DNA of 64,000 nucleotides from Aphanomyces cochlioides (Eukaryota > Oomycota > Saprolegniomycetes > Saprolegniales > Verrucalvaceae). Under the pieces are notes generated by a model, which had not been told where the DNA came from, made no database searches, and saw only the letters and a program-made list of their open reading frames with translations. This document shows positions 55,349 through 64,000 of the stretch, in pieces (the first letter of the stretch is position 1; every line of letters begins with the position of its first letter). The stretch covers positions 1-64,000 of the forward strand of contig JAHQRK010000044.1 of NCBI GenBank assembly GCA_019828595.1, written 5' to 3'. Made by a program: the position numbers and the translations under genes.

Positions 55349-55618
55349 GATATCTTCCTCACCATCCGATTACATTCGAAACAAAAGCAAACTGTCATGT
55401 TTGATAGACTCGAATAACCAACATTTTTATCAACACTCCAAAAATCGACCTGCCACCAACCTGTGGAGGTAGATTCTCGTTTTCATGATTCACCTTCACT
55501 CTGAATCAACAATTCGAGTCCTCTCGTGTTCGATCCATCAATGATTGTCGTGCATAGAAACGCAATAATCCACTTCGGGTCAGAATGAAAAAATCATGCA
55601 AAATCGAACACGCCCTAA

Positions 55619-56840
55619 TTATCCAATGACTTGTTATCGGAATTTGCTGAGAGGAATCTCGGCTTGTAAATTTTGACCAATTATTTTATTGAATACGTTT
55701 GATTGGACAAACGTAATCGACTTAGTGATTTTCAGAGTTGTCGCCAAGTCACCTCCGGCTGCAAATAGCAAAAGAGTTCGTAGCGCTCATGCAATACGCA
55801 TGGCGTTTAATATCATTATGTAGCTAGACTTTCAAGTGATGACATCGACAGAGATGAACGTTTGATTTGCCCAGATCATACATAATTCGTAGTAAAAGTT
55901 TAATGTCTCACTAATCTACAACTCTCTCTGAACATGACATTTGCAAGAATGATCATGCTGATTTCAAATCTCGTGTACACGACACAGTTTGAGACAGTCG
56001 TGGCGCGATACTGTCAAAGCGTGCCTTGTTTTCACAGCAGAGCAATAGAAGTTTCATACATAGACATAATTTTATATGCTGTTATCATTTGAACAGACGA
56101 TACAAATGAAATTCCAAACTATGGCTTGAAACTGGAGTTAGTGCTCACAGTATTTGCACTTTTTCAGCTACAATGGGTCAACATGATGGAGGCTTTCTCG
56201 GCTTAGCGAGGTGGAATTTCGATATAAAATCCACAAAATTGCAGCTAGTCAATGTATAGGCTACCTAGTGTTGTAGATACGTCTTACTAGTGAACATGGT
56301 GAATGCTTCATTGTCTCCAATGCCTACTCCGTATGCATAGTAGAGCATGCGATCCTATAAATGATAACGTTATGATTTGTTTTTGGCATGATTGGGTACA
56401 TTTTTTGAATTTTTAGTTACTCTATTGGCCCACCCTATTGCTGTGGCCATCCTCAGCAAATTCGACAAGATATATCCAATAGTGAGGCAATACAAAATAT
56501 CATATATTTCGGATCAATTTAATGGCCGATGCACGAAAATACTGAGAGTTCTCTCAGCGATTCACATTTCTCATACTTAAAATTAGTATTTCTCTCGACG
56601 AATTACGATTAATGATAATTATTATAAAAAATTCATTTTGTGACGATACATACTCAAAATTTGTAAAAGTGATACGTTTTGGTGAAAATATAGTATCAAA
56701 AGCGGAATGATATCAAAAGTGATATTTCACTTGGAATGTCATGTTTGACTTGCTGGGATCGATCGACGGGATTGCATTGCCTGCAAGACCATCTATTCTA
56801 CTTGTTACCTCAAGAACATCAAACAAGTGTATTATCACTG
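55619..56840. other. Gene-free AT-rich interval
   Basis: Only short, unpersuasive ORFs, one of 62 codons at 56392-56580. No repeat matching other parts of the window was noticed and no RNA gene was recognised. Confidence 0.6.
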
Positions 56841-58202
56841 TTAAAGGTCCACTGTCGAATACTTACGCTTGCGTGAAGGTTGGTTCTGAGTCTTTTGTTG
56901 CTTGAGCTTCTGCGGTGGTTGTCTGCCTCTGTGCATTGCATCTGAGTCCTCGTCGCTGTAGTCGCTTTCCTCGCGTTCGCTCTCTTCTTCATATTCTGAT
57001 GTGGATGACATCAAGGTGAAAACCTCGGTGCCATCGTCCAAGGTGTAAGGTCGAACTCTTTGGGTTGGCTTGACCAACTTAGGTGGTGGGTTTTTGGCTT
57101 TCTCTTTGCCCTTGGAAAGCTGCGACTTTACCTTTGGCTTTGCCTCGGAAACATGACCGATTTTCTCGCATGGCTCGTCCTTTTCGTCTCTTTGTCCTCC
57201 TTGTTTCTTGCGCCACGCAACGTGGGTCGATATCTTACAAGACAAGTGGCACACGGATACCCACGGAATGTGGCAGGATAACCGCAAGGAGTATGACGGC
57301 GCTCTTCAGGATTCTGGTCGAAGTGTTGGCCCGTCTTGCGGAAAGGGCAATGGACGAAAGAATTCTGACATGGGACGTGAGTTGCAGTCCGTTGGGAGAG
57401 ACACAGGCGTTGAGAATTGTCAACGGATGGCGCTGGACGACCCTGCAACCTCTGCGCAAGCAGTTTGTCGATGTCGGCCAGAGAAATTGGAGCAGTTGTC
57501 TTTGCAAAGACATCGGCGCTATCGTCTTTGGCCTTGTTCAGGTCAGCGCGATCTTTTGCAGCCTTTCTCAAGCGAGAAACACGGTTGATAGTCTGCCCCA
57601 AGTCTGCTTGGAGGGTTTCACAGATGCCTTGAAGCGCGTCGTGGCTGTTGACGAGCCGCGCTATCAATTTGACTTGATTGCCAATAAGCTCTTTAGCAGC
57701 CTCAAGTTTTGTTTCCAACTTGCGCGTTGCTCTGTTGCCATTGTTGACTTGATTGCTGAGGTTATGGACGCTACGGCGCAAGCTTCGAAGTTCCATCCTT
57801 GCGCTCTCATGGCTGAACGCTCCTGGCCCCAAGGCACCGCCCATTTGCAAAGCCATCTCATTTTGGCCGACACCGTCGCTGGTATCGCTGTCAAGCGTCT
57901 CGCCCTTGGCCTGCTTTCGCTTGGTTGGTGCGCGTGAGATTGATTTTCTTGACTTGTCTGCCTTTTGCTGACGATGGATCCTAGCTCAACACAGCATCAG
58001 CAGACCTTACAAAGGTTTCCAGAGCCGCCACAGTCACAGATCGTTTTGCCGTCCTCTCGCTTTGGGCTTCGCCGCTTGTGGTTGTCGGCTGGACCAAGCG
58101 GTTGTTTCCTTCATTTTTGGATGGCGAAGCCATGACACGAGCAGAGCCAAGAGATGGGTCTGTTGGAGGACAAGAGGAAACGTCAATACAAACGTTTGAC
58201 AA
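56841..58202 (-). CDS. Unrecognised coiled-coil protein with Cys/His patch and acidic tail
   Basis: Three exons are inferred: 58202-58011, 57967-57239 and 57206-56841. Both introns have GTAAG 5' sites, 43 and 32 nt long; the second is extremely short. All junctions are phase 0, giving 428 residues (405 if the ATG at 58133 is used). A basic N-terminal part with KRKQ-type clusters is followed by a coiled coil (SLRRSVHNLSNQVNN ... QADLGQTINRVSRLRKAAKD), then a Cys/His-containing stretch (CQNSFVHC, CGYP, CATC). Next come a Lys-rich region, a Ser/Glu/Asp acidic run (SEYEEESEREESDYSDEDSD) and a basic end RKRKY. The composition suggests a nuclear protein. I do not recognise the family. Confidence 0.65.
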
Positions 58203-59120
58203 AGCCTGTCAGAGCTGTTGGTCGGACCTTTCTTCCAACGTGGAAACCAGATCATGACAACACGTCGGTCATGGGTGGGAGAAGACGAATTTGATTGGAT
58301 AGTCAAAGCCAACACGCTAGGTGTGTCATTAGACGATTTGACAGTGACCAGCTCAAGGACAGTGGAGCTCATTGCACGTGTGTCCAGCAAGCGTGTCCTA
58401 TAACAGCCTGCCTGTCTGTGAGCAGCCGCGAAAAGGACAAAAACCGTGCAATATCAGTGCCTGTCTACAAGAGAGAGCGACAAGCAATCACAATCGCCGC
58501 ACAGACCGGCCGGGTTGAACCTTATCTTAGCCTTGCATAAGTTCATGTAATACACTTTCCCTTTTGCAGTGAATGCCTCACGAGCGTTGAGTGTTTGGAG
58601 CTGTCTAAGCAACGAAAGTAATCAAGGCCAAGATAGCGAGAGCAGTAGCTGTGACTGGAGGCCACAAAGCAGCATCAACCCCCCCCTCTCCAACATCGCC
58701 CTCTACCAGTTCGAGCCGAGTCCTCGAATAGATCTCGGGCCATAGATCCATTGCACACGTAACAAGAGCAGCGTCCTTGTTCATCGTCGTGTGCCCACGA
58801 AGCGAAACCCCTCACGTCCGTCAAGCTATTGCGACCTGCTATCAACAAGTCGTCGTACCTTGCTTATCCCTCTGTTGTTGTTTGCTCAGTCCACTTGCGC
58901 CTCCGTTGCGGTCCTCGACACTCACGGAAGCCCACGTGAATCTTTGTTTTCACCAGCATTATCGTTCACAGCCCTCGCAAAGCCCACAGAACCCCCTGCG
59001 CGACTTTCGAAGTCTGTTTTTTTTTCCTTTTGTGTGTTCAAATTCAGCCTCAAGCGTTTTTGACATTTTCCAAGTGTCTCATTGAGGTCCTCTCCCTCAA
59101 AGAATCTGAAAATCTAAGTC
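58203..59120. other. Intergenic region upstream of the coiled-coil gene
   Basis: No gene is supported. Short plus-strand ORFs at 58777-59085 are Ser/Pro-rich and without motifs. The promoter of the minus-strand gene at 58202 should lie in the first part. A C-run occurs at 58680-58688. Confidence 0.5.
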
Positions 59121-60840
59121 TTTGTCGATCAATTCACGACAATTTGTTAATCTGGGAGAATTAACTGTAAAAATTCATCTAAGGTTTGCATGAAATTGTG
59201 TCAAATGAATATTGTGGTTTTAATAAAAAACTGGAGTCGTGCGGAATAAATTTTGACGCAAGCAAATTGACGCAACAATTGACGCATACAAATTTCAAAT
59301 GAAAAGGAATGGAATGTTTCGAACATGTTTGAAGACACACACTATTTAATGGTCACGATGGAGGTCAATAAAAGAAAATGTTTGCGTAAACTTTAAATAG
59401 TCTATGCGTCAATTAATTGAAACATTTTCAAAACATACCAAATTTCCAGTTTTGGACCCAAACGACAATACCATCAGAACAATTTCAAGCGCACTACTAA
59501 TATCAACTTCAATTTAAGTCTTTTGTTTTGATCCAAATAGTTCGAAACAAATTTTTCCGAGAATTATTGCATATTTGATTTGGATACAGTATGAACCATA
59601 ATGTTGTTGGCGAAAATTGATGAATTAAAACGAACATCAATGAAAATGGACAAAAATTTTGTTTCAAATTTGGTCACGTTAGCTGAAAAATTCCAATTAG
59701 TTCTGTTGACTTTGAATAAAATTTGTGCTGCTCATTTATAGATTATATGCGCTGAGGAGAAGAAAATGAACATCACAATGACTATTTCAAATGAGTCAAA
59801 CTAACTTGTCAAAATATCCCAATATTTTTATAAAAGAATATTATAAAATTCACGCTTCTGACTCACACAACATATACTACAAAGAAATTTCGAATTAAAA
59901 TTATTCGTATTTTTATATATACAAAGATCAAGTCTAATGGGGACAGACAATTGTAGACCGCTTACGCTTTAGGCGCAGTCTCATTGCGGTATAAGAATCA
60001 TTAATAACTTCAAATATGAACAACTGCATGAATAACTTAATCGTCAATTTCTGGAAAACATAAACCATGGGGGCTTTCACATGATTTTACTCATTTTATC
60101 GAACTGCACCAAATTCCTTCAAGATTCTTGGCATATTGACCTTCACAATACCATCAACAAGCTCCTGTATTTGCGAGTTGTGAGATGAGTATGCTTCAGA
60201 GAAGTGACGAAAATTTATATGTTTAGAGTAATTAATTATCCAATGATAATTATTTACTTTAAATTATCCAGCAAGAATACCATCATAACAATTCCGAGCG
60301 CACTACTAATATCTAATTCGATGCAAGTATTTGGATTCCTGCTTTTCCGAATGCACCATAGTTTTGTCGGCAAAAACGGAATATATTTCAGTGGAATGAA
60401 GAGGAAAACACAAATCTGTGTAAATTGATGAATTACAAACGAAAATCAATGAAAACGGACGAAATTATTTGTTTGCAAGTTGGTCCAGTTAGCTGACAAC
60501 ATCAAATTAGTCCTGTTAGCTTTGAATAAAAATTGTGCTCCTCATTTATATATTATATGTGCTGAGGAGAAGAAAATGAACATCACAAACGACTATTTCA
60601 AATGTGTCCAACTAATTTGTCAAATATCGCAATATTTTTATAAAAGAATATTATAAAATTCACGCTTCTGACTCACACAACATATACTACAAAGAAATTA
60701 CGAATTAAAATTATTCGTATTTTTTTATATACAAACATCAAGTCAAATCGGGACAGACAAGAAATTTCAAAATAATTTGTGATTTTTCAAATTAAACGAC
60801 TAATTCATATTAGTTCTCTCAAAAATTCAAAATATTTCGA
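59121..60840. repeat. AT-rich dispersed-repeat cluster, first block
   Basis: Several segments recur elsewhere. 59815-59950 and 60628-60767 share an AATATTTTTATAAAAGAATA...CACGCTTCTGACTCACACAA module, also at 62820-62957. 59951-60250 recurs at 63241-63540 almost unchanged. 60264-60370 recurs at 63887-64000, and a diverged form lies near 59460-59620. No coding capacity is visible. The pieces look like parts of one or two non-autonomous elements of 1 kb or more. Confidence 0.75.
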
Positions 60841-60882
60841 CAGTTTTATTATATTATATTGTGCTTTCTACTCAAAATTTCC

Positions 60883-60922
60883 TCCGGCGATTGGTTGAAT
60901 CAACCGCCGGCAAATCGCCGGA
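60883..60922. other. Nested GC-rich stem-loop
   Basis: TCCGGCGATT (60883-60892) pairs perfectly with AATCGCCGGA (60913-60922). Inside it, GGTTG and CAACC form a second 5-bp stem. It stands out in AT-rich surroundings. Role unknown. Confidence 0.6.
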
Positions 60923-62739
60923 ACTCCGAAATATAATACAAATATCAATTTTAGAAGGTTATTTTGACCTCCTTGATCGGGATGGTACACGAAATCGTCG
61001 CTGCGCTGGCGAGGCCAGAGGCCTCTCCACTCGTTGTACGCTCAACGTGGGGAGCGCTGAATAACGTGGAATTCTCTTCGAGGTGGGGTCGCTCTGGAAG
61101 GTTGTTCAGAGTCATAGAGATGACGTGAGATTTGCAGCTTTTCTCTCACAGACTCTGCAAATCGTTCCAACTATACACTGTATGAGTCACTATATGGAAT
61201 CGTGCCAACATTTTGTTCACTTTTTCACATTTCCTGACAGGAAATTCATTATTTTATACTTGAAAAATGTATGTAATATATTTCCAGTGCGAGAAACAAA
61301 AATCGTGCCACATATTTTGGCACGACCGCTGATTTGCCAAAACTCATCCCAAAGCGATTTCTCGCTTGAGCGCCAACGCCCCATTCAGCAAGCTGACGGA
61401 TTCTAAGCAGCAATCGCATTGGAAAGCGCCTAAGATATAGCATCGTGCATAGAATAAATCGAATGTATTTTTTGTGTCATACACAGCGTGATTTTATTAA
61501 CACTGGTTTCACTTATATTTATCTGCATAATATGCCTTGGATTTAAATGCATGCTCGGACTAATGACATCACTACAAAGCCTTGCGCAGTTGTTCTTAGA
61601 CTTTACTCGGAAGGGGATACCTTTGTCCCTGTGGACATCGACTTCGATGAATGTGTTTCCTCTATTGAAACATACCAGCATATTTAGCTAAACATCGCCA
61701 AGCAAATGGTACTTGTGTGAATCACACTAGTGTCGTTTGCTTGGCGATATTCAGTAAAATATGCACACTGTGATTTTATGGAGGGGGCGAAACGAAACTA
61801 TCGTTGAACTCGTGATTCTGGCTGACACCACTGTCATCAAATGCATCATAACGTTAGGTATTATTGAAAAGACCTAATATCCTCATCTCTTGTGTTTCGC
61901 GCCATTACGAATGGCCTCAAGGTGCATTGAATAGATTTGGCAGCCGTAATCACGCGACGTCAGTGTTCATCATCTCTATATGAAAATGCATGAACTTAAG
62001 ACAAGGACATGAGAACATTTCATTGGTAGTAGTAAAGAATATTTGTCCAATTGAAAAGTATTAAGGAGTGTGCCACTTTTGTTGGCACGAATTCTCGAGT
62101 TGAGTCAACTTAGGTAAGTTTTCAGCCAATTAATGGATAGTAAAAATATTTTTAGCCAATCATATTTATGTCCGAGCGATTTCCAGGCGATTGGAAATAT
62201 CGCCTGAAATTGGCAAATTTGGACGGAATTCACAATATGAAGAAAATTGTCATAAAAGTCCGGTCACCAACACTTTGAAACAACCACTCCACTGTGACGT
62301 CGGTATAGTGTAGAGTGGCATCTCATTTGGACACATCAAAGAACATTTGAGCGACCTGGGAATCCTTGGGAGTCCACTTCATCCCACTATACACATCCAA
62401 AATCCCCCATGCGCATAATCACGAGTGACGTCAGATTCGTTTAAGCTACAGAGTCTTTAGCATGCATAAGATTGATAATGTATTCGACATTTTGCTGTGT
62501 AGGGAATAAGCCAACGCAGTTGAAATCTCTCGAGTACTAAATCCAAGAAGCTACGTAGGAGTCTGGCATACGACTCGACACCAAGTGTGCCACATTCAAC
62601 GCTCTGTATAAGCACCGCCAGCCAAGTCCTAGGCGGAAGAACTTGAGCTACAGTTCATCACACACAAACAGCGCAACATCGCTGCCCTCGAAGAATCGAT
62701 TTCTCATTGGTTCCTAGCCTCCCAAACAACCCGAGAAGT
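60923..62739. other. Gene-free interval with fold-back at 61678-61764
   Basis: No ORF here is convincing. The interval contains the fold-back element listed separately and a small 8-bp hairpin near 62186-62208 (CAGGCGAT/ATCGCCTG). Nothing else is supported. Confidence 0.5.
61678..61764. repeat. Fold-back (MITE-like) inverted repeat
   Basis: Arms of 29 nt (61678-61706 and 61736-61764) are inverted copies: a perfect inner 13 bp (ATCGCCAAGCAAA) and an imperfect outer part beginning GCATATTT. The centre contains a further small hairpin (GTGTG/CACAC). The size and form suggest a fold-back element. Confidence 0.7.
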
Positions 62740-64000
62740 CTTATTATTGTGACCTCATTTTCTCACAAAATGAACATCACAAACGACTATTTCAAATGTG
62801 TCCAACTAATTTGTCAAAATATCGCAATATTTTTATAAAAGAATATTATAAATTCACGCTTCTGACTCACACAACATATGCTACAAAGAAATTACGAATT
62901 AAAATTAGTCGTATTTTTATATATACAAACATCAAGTCAAATCGGGACAGACAAGAAATTTCAAAATAATTTGTGGTTTTTCAAATTAAACGACTAATTC
63001 ATATTAGTTCTCTCAAAAATTCAAAATATTTCGACAGTTTTATTGTCGTAATTTCGTTCATTTTAATAAACAGAAGCAATCTTTGTAAACGAAGTATGTG
63101 TAATAGAGAAAGATAAAATAAATACGATTGGCATTTTTATCTATTTTGTCACAAGATATGCCGCATATGAACGAGATTACAAGAGACATACTGAAACCCA
63201 TCCAAAATCTTCACCCTAACGCAGTGGAGACTGCGAATTGAAGACCGCTTACGCTTTAGGCGCAGTCTCATTGCGGTATAAGAATCATTAATAACTTCAA
63301 ATATGAACAACTGCATGAATAACTTAATCGTCAATTTCTGGAAAACATAAACCATGGGGGCTTTCACATGATTTTACTCATTTTATCGAACTGCACCAAA
63401 TTCCTTCAAGATTCTTGGCATATTGACCTTCACAATACCATCAACAAGCTCCTGTATTTGCGAGTTGTGAGATGAGTATGCTTCAGAGAAGTGACGAAAA
63501 TTTATATGTTTAGAGTAAATAATTATCCAATGATAATTACTATCTAATGATATATGGTGGTTTACGAAATTTTGATCATCATTCCTATTTTTGGCTGTAC
63601 TTTGTCAAGATATGTTACAAACATTCTCATCTTTACGAAACACTAAATTTTTACCATCACTCTCCACAGATTATATGTTCGGGGTCCCCCGGGGGGGTTG
63701 CGGTTCTCCGCAACCCCGTGGTGCGGACTTGCGAACAAAACCTCTTTTCTGTATACATTTTCAAGTCAGAGTAAAACGTGTTTAAACGTGTTTTTATACA
63801 GAATGATTGTCAAAAATTTCGTGTTACACGACTATCTAAAATTAATTGGTTAATCGGGGAGAATTAACTGTAAAAATACATCCAGCAAGAAATCGAGCCA
63901 AATGAATACCATCAGAACAATTCCGAGCGCACTACTAATATCTAATTCGATGCAAGTATTTGGATTCCTGCTTTTCGGAATGCACCATAGTGTTGTCGGC
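62740..64000. repeat. AT-rich dispersed-repeat cluster, second block
   Basis: 62760-63060 repeats the AT-rich module of 60580-60830. 62940-63236 matches the diverged copy at 5700-6005. 63241-63540 is a near-identical copy of 59951-60250, and 63825-64000 matches 59135-59215 and then 60264-60370. The last copy runs off the window. A 9-bp inverted repeat (GAGACTGCG 63227-63235, CGCAGTCTC 63261-63269) sits exactly where two families join. Confidence 0.75.
63694..63717. other. 10-bp GC-rich hairpin with TTCT loop
   Basis: GGGGTTGCGG and CCGCAACCCC pair perfectly around TTCT, within a GC-rich island (about 63680-63730) in AT-rich repeat DNA. It may be an insertion or an element end; nothing more can be said. 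Confidence 0.55.

Larger units (their letters stand above)
53416..55615. mobile_element. PIF/Harbinger DNA transposon, TAA target duplication
   Basis: The element is 2200 bp long. The left end reads GGGTGTGTTCGAT and the right end, reverse-complemented, GGGCGTGTTCGAT. Both are flanked by TAA (53413-53415 and 55616-55618), the canonical TWA duplication of this superfamily. It carries the two genes typical of Harbinger elements in convergent orientation: a Myb/SANT-like protein (plus) and a DDE transposase (minus). Both are broken, so this copy is not autonomous. Confidence 0.92.

Noticed and set aside
57083..57937. Plus-strand ORF of 284 codons
   Set aside because: It overlaps the minus-strand coiled-coil gene, whose exons join in phase with canonical splice sites. 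The plus-strand product has no recognisable features.
1..64000. CRISPR arrays, operons, ribosome-binding sites, rRNA genes
   Set aside because: The window is eukaryotic (telomere, spliceosomal introns). The only regular array is the coding 1362-bp repeat and no rRNA-like sequence was seen.

Overview
This is a left chromosome end of a eukaryote. It opens with 379 bases of telomeric C-strand made of an unusual 8-base unit, CCCCCAAA (G-strand TTTGGGGG). The genes carry very short GT-AG introns (32-48 nt), often with a CTAAC-like branch site. The mobile elements (Penelope-like, Crypton, Merlin, PIF/Harbinger) and a REJ/GPS polycystin-like protein with TRAF-type zinc fingers are what I would expect in a stramenopile, perhaps an oomycete. 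That placement is an inference; the sequence has no rRNA or other decisive marker, and this telomere unit is not the TTTAGGG I associate with Phytophthora.

Bases 380-4435 are a telomere-attached retroelement and its debris. A Penelope-like reverse transcriptase with no GIY-YIG endonuclease lies with its 5' side toward the telomere and its 3' side inward, the polarity expected if the telomeric G-overhang primes reverse transcription. A 332-bp direct repeat that begins with a perfect 20-bp palindrome and holds a row of hairpins flanks it. A coiled-coil/basic ORF1 overlaps the RT frame, and the overlap carries a textbook -1 frameshift signal: T TTA AAC, a 6-nt spacer and a 9-bp stem-loop.

Bases 4500-9476 are mostly non-coding, with a degraded Crypton-type tyrosine recombinase (6405-7473) and a 47-bp near-perfect palindrome. 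A small RING-finger gene sits at 9477-10106.

Bases 10251-48433 (minus strand) are one giant gene of ten exons. The exons sum to 37,797 nt, an exact multiple of three, for about 12,600 residues. It encodes a signal peptide, about 62 N-glycosylated beta-type domains, Calx-beta-like and REJ modules, an EGF-like module, a GAIN/GPS autoproteolysis region, polycystin-1-like membrane helices without a PLAT domain, coiled coils, and a cytoplasmic tail with TRAF-type zinc fingers. About 27.7 kb of it is a nearly identical tandem array of 20.3 copies of a 1362-bp unit (454 residues, three divergent sub-domains A-B-C). A 2-base and a 4-base deletion in the array break the frame locally but cancel overall.

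A 636-bp intergenic region separates it from a divergent BROX-like gene (49070-50672, seven exons, C-terminal CaaX box). Next comes a Gfo/Idh/MocA-type oxidoreductase gene split by an 851-bp Merlin transposon (51718-52568), then a 2200-bp PIF/Harbinger element with a TAA target duplication (53416-55615) whose two genes are both broken. After that lies an unrecognised coiled-coil/acidic gene (56841-58202). From about 59.1 kb to the end the window is AT-rich, made largely of dispersed repeat copies, with no convincing gene.

The most notable items are the telomere-primed retroelement with its frameshift signal and the subtelomeric giant receptor-like gene with its homogenised array.
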